From Murimonas intestini (lineage in GTDB: Bacteria; Bacillota; Clostridia; Lachnospirales; Lachnospiraceae), in the NCBI GenBank assembly GCA_003148945.1, contig QGGY01000012.1:115836-179835 (forward strand): a stretch of DNA of 64,000 bases, written 5' to 3'. Below, piece after piece: positions 61,784 through 64,000 of this stretch. The notes below the pieces were generated by a model. That model saw nothing but the letters and a program-made list of their open reading frames with translations. It did no database searches and was not told the origin of the DNA. The translations under genes and the position numbers were made by a program. Within the stretch, counting starts at the first letter, position 1. The number at the start of each line of letters is the position of its first letter.

Positions 61784-62647
61784 TTAACTCCAGCGTCTTT
61801 TCTGTATTGACTGAACGGTTAAAAATATAAAGACTGCAGTGACTGACAAGTAATAAATGATTCCTGTCACATCCAGCATCCCGTTCACAAAATTTGAAAA
61901 GTGACTCTGTATATTAAAGATTTCCATGAACTTCTGAATAGCGCCTTCAAAAAGCGCCTGGTCCAGATTGTACAATATGAGCAGGACTGCCTCCCCAAGA
62001 ATTCCTATGGTGCATGCCAGCAGTCCATTCTTTAAGACAGCGTAGATAATCACACATGCCGCTATAAGAAGAACTGTAAATGCCATAAATGAAGTTGCCG
62101 CAGTCTCAGAGAAAAAACCTTCTATACCGCTCATGATCTGGCCTATGAAAATCACCACAAAGGTCAGGACCGCCGCAATGATCTGGCTCTCTGTCACAGA
62201 TGAAAGGAACATACCGATCGATATATTCGCACATCCCAGAAGAAAGAAACCAAGAAGCGCCGTATATGCCATGGGCATAGATACCGTACCATACATAGAC
62301 ATAATAAGCGGATAAAAGCAAAGGATCACTATAGGTATAAGATATATGCCTACAAGAGCCAGATACTTTCCAATTACAATATCTCCCACCTGAACAGGTG
62401 ATGTCAGAAGCAGCTGGTCTGTCTTTTGTTTTCTCTCCTCAGCCAGTACCCTCATGGTCAGAACAGGTGTGACTATCAGAAAGACAAAGGTGATCGAAGA
62501 GAGGGTATACCCAAAGATTGGATAGCCTGCCTGCAGATTGTATGCTGTAAAATAGATACCAGTCAGCAGCAGTATAAATGCAATAAATACATAGCCAGTC
62601 ATAGAAGCCAGATAGGCCTTGAGTTCTTTTCTTAATATTGCCTTCAT
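61784..62647 (-). CDS. ABC-2 type permease (GldF-like)
   Basis: A 287-residue permease with six hydrophobic segments. It begins M-K-A-I-L-R-K-E-L-K-A-Y-L, and the third-segment region reads R-x-L-A-E-E-R-K-Q-K-T-D-Q-L-L-L-T-S-P-V, a pattern typical of ABC-2/NatB/GldF-type permeases. It partners the upstream ATPase; the stop and start codons overlap. The transported substrate is not known, and export is assumed from the family. Confidence 0.9.
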   Translation of the reverse strand: MKAILRKELKAYLASMTGYVFIAFILLLTGIYFTAYNLQAGYPIFGYTLSSITFVFLIVTPVLTMRVLAEERKQKTDQLLLTSPVQVGDIVIGKYLALVGIYLIPIVILCFYPLIMSMYGTVSMPMAYTALLGFFLLGCANISIGMFLSSVTESQIIAAVLTFVVIFIGQIMSGIEGFFSETAATSFMAFTVLLIAACVIIYAVLKNGLLACTIGILGEAVLLILYNLDQALFEGAIQKFMEIFNIQSHFSNFVNGMLDVTGIIYYLSVTAVFIFLTVQSIQKRRWS

Positions 62648-63762
62648 CAGCTGAGTCCTCCTTCTGTCATATTATCTGCTATTTCATCTGCCGATTCTTC
62701 TTCCATCTCTTCTGTCCCGGAGGAAGATTCTGCCAAACTTTCTGCAACATCTTCATTTGAATCATCTGACTTTTTCTTCCTGCCTGCCCGTTTTTTCAGC
62801 CCCCTCTTTCCTTTCTCACTCTTGTCCTGATTTGCATCAGAAGTAAGCTCTAGGAATACATCCTCAAGGGACGCCTTCTCCTGCTTCATCATGAGTATGG
62901 GGCACTTTGCCTCTGCCAGCGCGTAAAAAAGCTCCTCCCTTGGATCCATATTCTCTTTCATTTGCAAGACTGCAGCCACTGTGCCATCCTCCTGGTTTGT
63001 CAGTTCCCAGGACTCCAGACCGTTTACTGTTTTTACTGCAGCTTCAATATTTTGGATATCCCCTTTGATAGCTGCTGACAAAATGCCGCAGCTCTGCATT
63101 TTCTTTGTGAGATTCTCCGGTGTATCACTTGCTACCAGTTCGCCTTTAGCGATGATCATGACATAATCACAGACTGCGCTTACCTCAGAGAGAATATGGG
63201 AGCTGAGGATAACTGTATGCTTTTTTGCCAGCCCCTTTATCAGATCCCTTATCTCAATAATCTGTTTTGGGTCCAGGCCTACTGTCGGCTCATCCAGAAT
63301 AATGATCTCAGGATATCCCATTACTGCCTGCGCAAGTCCGACACGCTGGCGGTAACCTTTAGACAGGTTCTTGATCAGCCTGTTCTTCATATCCTTGATT
63401 TTCGTCATCTGCATGATCTCGTCAATCATCGCAGACCTCCGGTTTTTTGGTATCTTTTTAAGATCTGCAACAAATTCCATATACTCCTGTACTGTCATAT
63501 CAAAATACAATGGCGGCTGCTCCGGCAGATAGCCAATGCATTTCCTTGCTTCCTGCGGTTCCTCCAGAATGTCATGTCCGTTTATCCTCACCGTCCCTTC
63601 CGTCGATGCAATATAGCCGGTAATAATATTCATGGTAGTAGATTTTCCCGCTCCGTTCGGCCCCAGAAAGCCGTAGATCTGCCCCTGCTCCACCTTAAAG
63701 CTCAGACCGTTTACGGCAGTATGGCTGCCATACCTCTTGACCAGATTCTCAACTTCAATCAC
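62647..63762 (-). CDS. ABC transporter ATPase (GldA-like) with charged C-terminal tail
   Basis: A 371-residue ATPase starting with GTG at 63762, seven bases after AAGGAGG. Walker A is G-P-N-G-A-G-K-S-T at 34-42, signature L-S-K-G-Y-R-Q-R near 134, Walker B I-I-I-L-D-E-P-T-V-G-L-D-P near 153. After the DUF4162-like region the C terminus has an unusual tail of about 60 residues, first basic (K-G-K-R-G-L-K-K-R-A-G-R-K-K-K) and then acidic and Ser-rich (E-M-E-E-E-S-A-D-E-I). First gene of the four-gene Gld-like operon. Confidence 0.9.
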   Translation of the reverse strand: MIEVENLVKRYGSHTAVNGLSFKVEQGQIYGFLGPNGAGKSTTMNIITGYIASTEGTVRINGHDILEEPQEARKCIGYLPEQPPLYFDMTVQEYMEFVADLKKIPKNRRSAMIDEIMQMTKIKDMKNRLIKNLSKGYRQRVGLAQAVMGYPEIIILDEPTVGLDPKQIIEIRDLIKGLAKKHTVILSSHILSEVSAVCDYVMIIAKGELVASDTPENLTKKMQSCGILSAAIKGDIQNIEAAVKTVNGLESWELTNQEDGTVAAVLQMKENMDPREELFYALAEAKCPILMMKQEKASLEDVFLELTSDANQDKSEKGKRGLKKRAGRKKKSDDSNEDVAESLAESSSGTEEMEEESADEIADNMTEGGLS

Positions 63763-63910
63763 AATAATCCTCCTTTTTGCTGCATGTAATAGACTTTATA
63801 AAAATACAAAAAAAATGTGTTTTTTATTCGAGAATAGTGTGATTTTTCTTTGAAAGTTTTGTGTCCTTATCTGTCCTGCCCCATTTTCTGCCGCTTTTCA
63901 CCTGCTAAAT

Positions 63911-63956
63911 AAGTGTCTTCGACACTTCAGCTCCCCTGCCCCTCAATCTTGAGGGG
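63911..63956. repeat. Two small palindromes near the window end
   Basis: AAGTGTC-TTC-GACACTT (63911-63927) and CCCCTCAA-TC-TTGAGGGG (63939-63956) are perfect hairpins. The second is followed after nine bases by a T6 run, so on the plus strand it could terminate transcription. Nothing else is recognised in the last 240 bases. Confidence 0.5.
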
Positions 63957-64000
63957 TGGGCTTGCTTTTTTCTTCTATCTGATTCATAATTATCTCATGA

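Overview
The window looks like a chromosomal segment of an anaerobic, spore-forming gut Firmicute, most likely Lachnospiraceae. The reasons are mid-range base composition, strong GGAGG ribosome binding sites, a spmA-type sporulation gene, PadR and LacI regulators, many carbohydrate genes and sortase-type surface anchoring. The genus cannot be fixed from the sequence alone. No rRNA, tRNA, CRISPR array or intact insertion sequence was seen.

Layout. 1-5.8 kb: end of a regulator-like gene, a TSCPD protein, then a compact type II secretion/type IV pilus-like operon (transglutaminase lipoprotein, PilC/GspF, pseudopilin-like proteins, PilT). 5.8-7.4 kb: a sodium-dependent transporter with its own promoter and a shared terminator. 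7.4-13.9 kb: a Wadjet/condensin-like jetA-jetB-jetC operon whose fourth position holds a nucleoside hydrolase instead of the expected JetD nuclease. 13.9-17.2 kb: MoxR-DUF58-membrane protein operon. 17.3-19.2 kb: a decayed Rpn-type nuclease gene and a Fic gene between two copies of a small palindromic element. 19.2-27.7 kb: GH43 enzyme with an LplABC-type sugar importer, a YesMN-type two-component system and a LacI regulator.

27.8-43.8 kb: a large catabolic locus. Two Gfo/Idh/MocA oxidoreductases, a TIM-barrel isomerase, both subunits of a C-glycoside deglycosidase-like enzyme, a Dpp/Opp-type ABC importer and two MATE exporters run in one direction. A LacI regulator and a sugar acetyltransferase diverge from it. 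The parts fit a route of import, oxidation of the sugar to a 3-keto form, carbon-carbon or carbon-oxygen bond cleavage, and export of the aglycone. 43.8-45.8 kb: a sortase-anchored surface protein.

46-52.4 kb: a conserved housekeeping cluster (PLP decarboxylase, guanylate kinase-like protein, holB, ricT, trmN6, rsmI, spmA). 52.5-56.2 kb: araD, a PadR regulator facing a frameshifted MATE gene, and a nested inverted-repeat element of about 0.7 kb. 56.2-57.2 kb: an AT-rich island with a strong leftward promoter and a 41-codon ORF. 57.3-63.8 kb: an intracellular GH2 enzyme converging on a Gld-like ABC operon (ATPase, permease, GldG, DUF4340).

The most notable items are the JetD-less Wadjet operon with its nucleoside hydrolase, the deglycosidase locus, and the nested palindromic elements. 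All family names come from motif recognition by eye; no database search was run.
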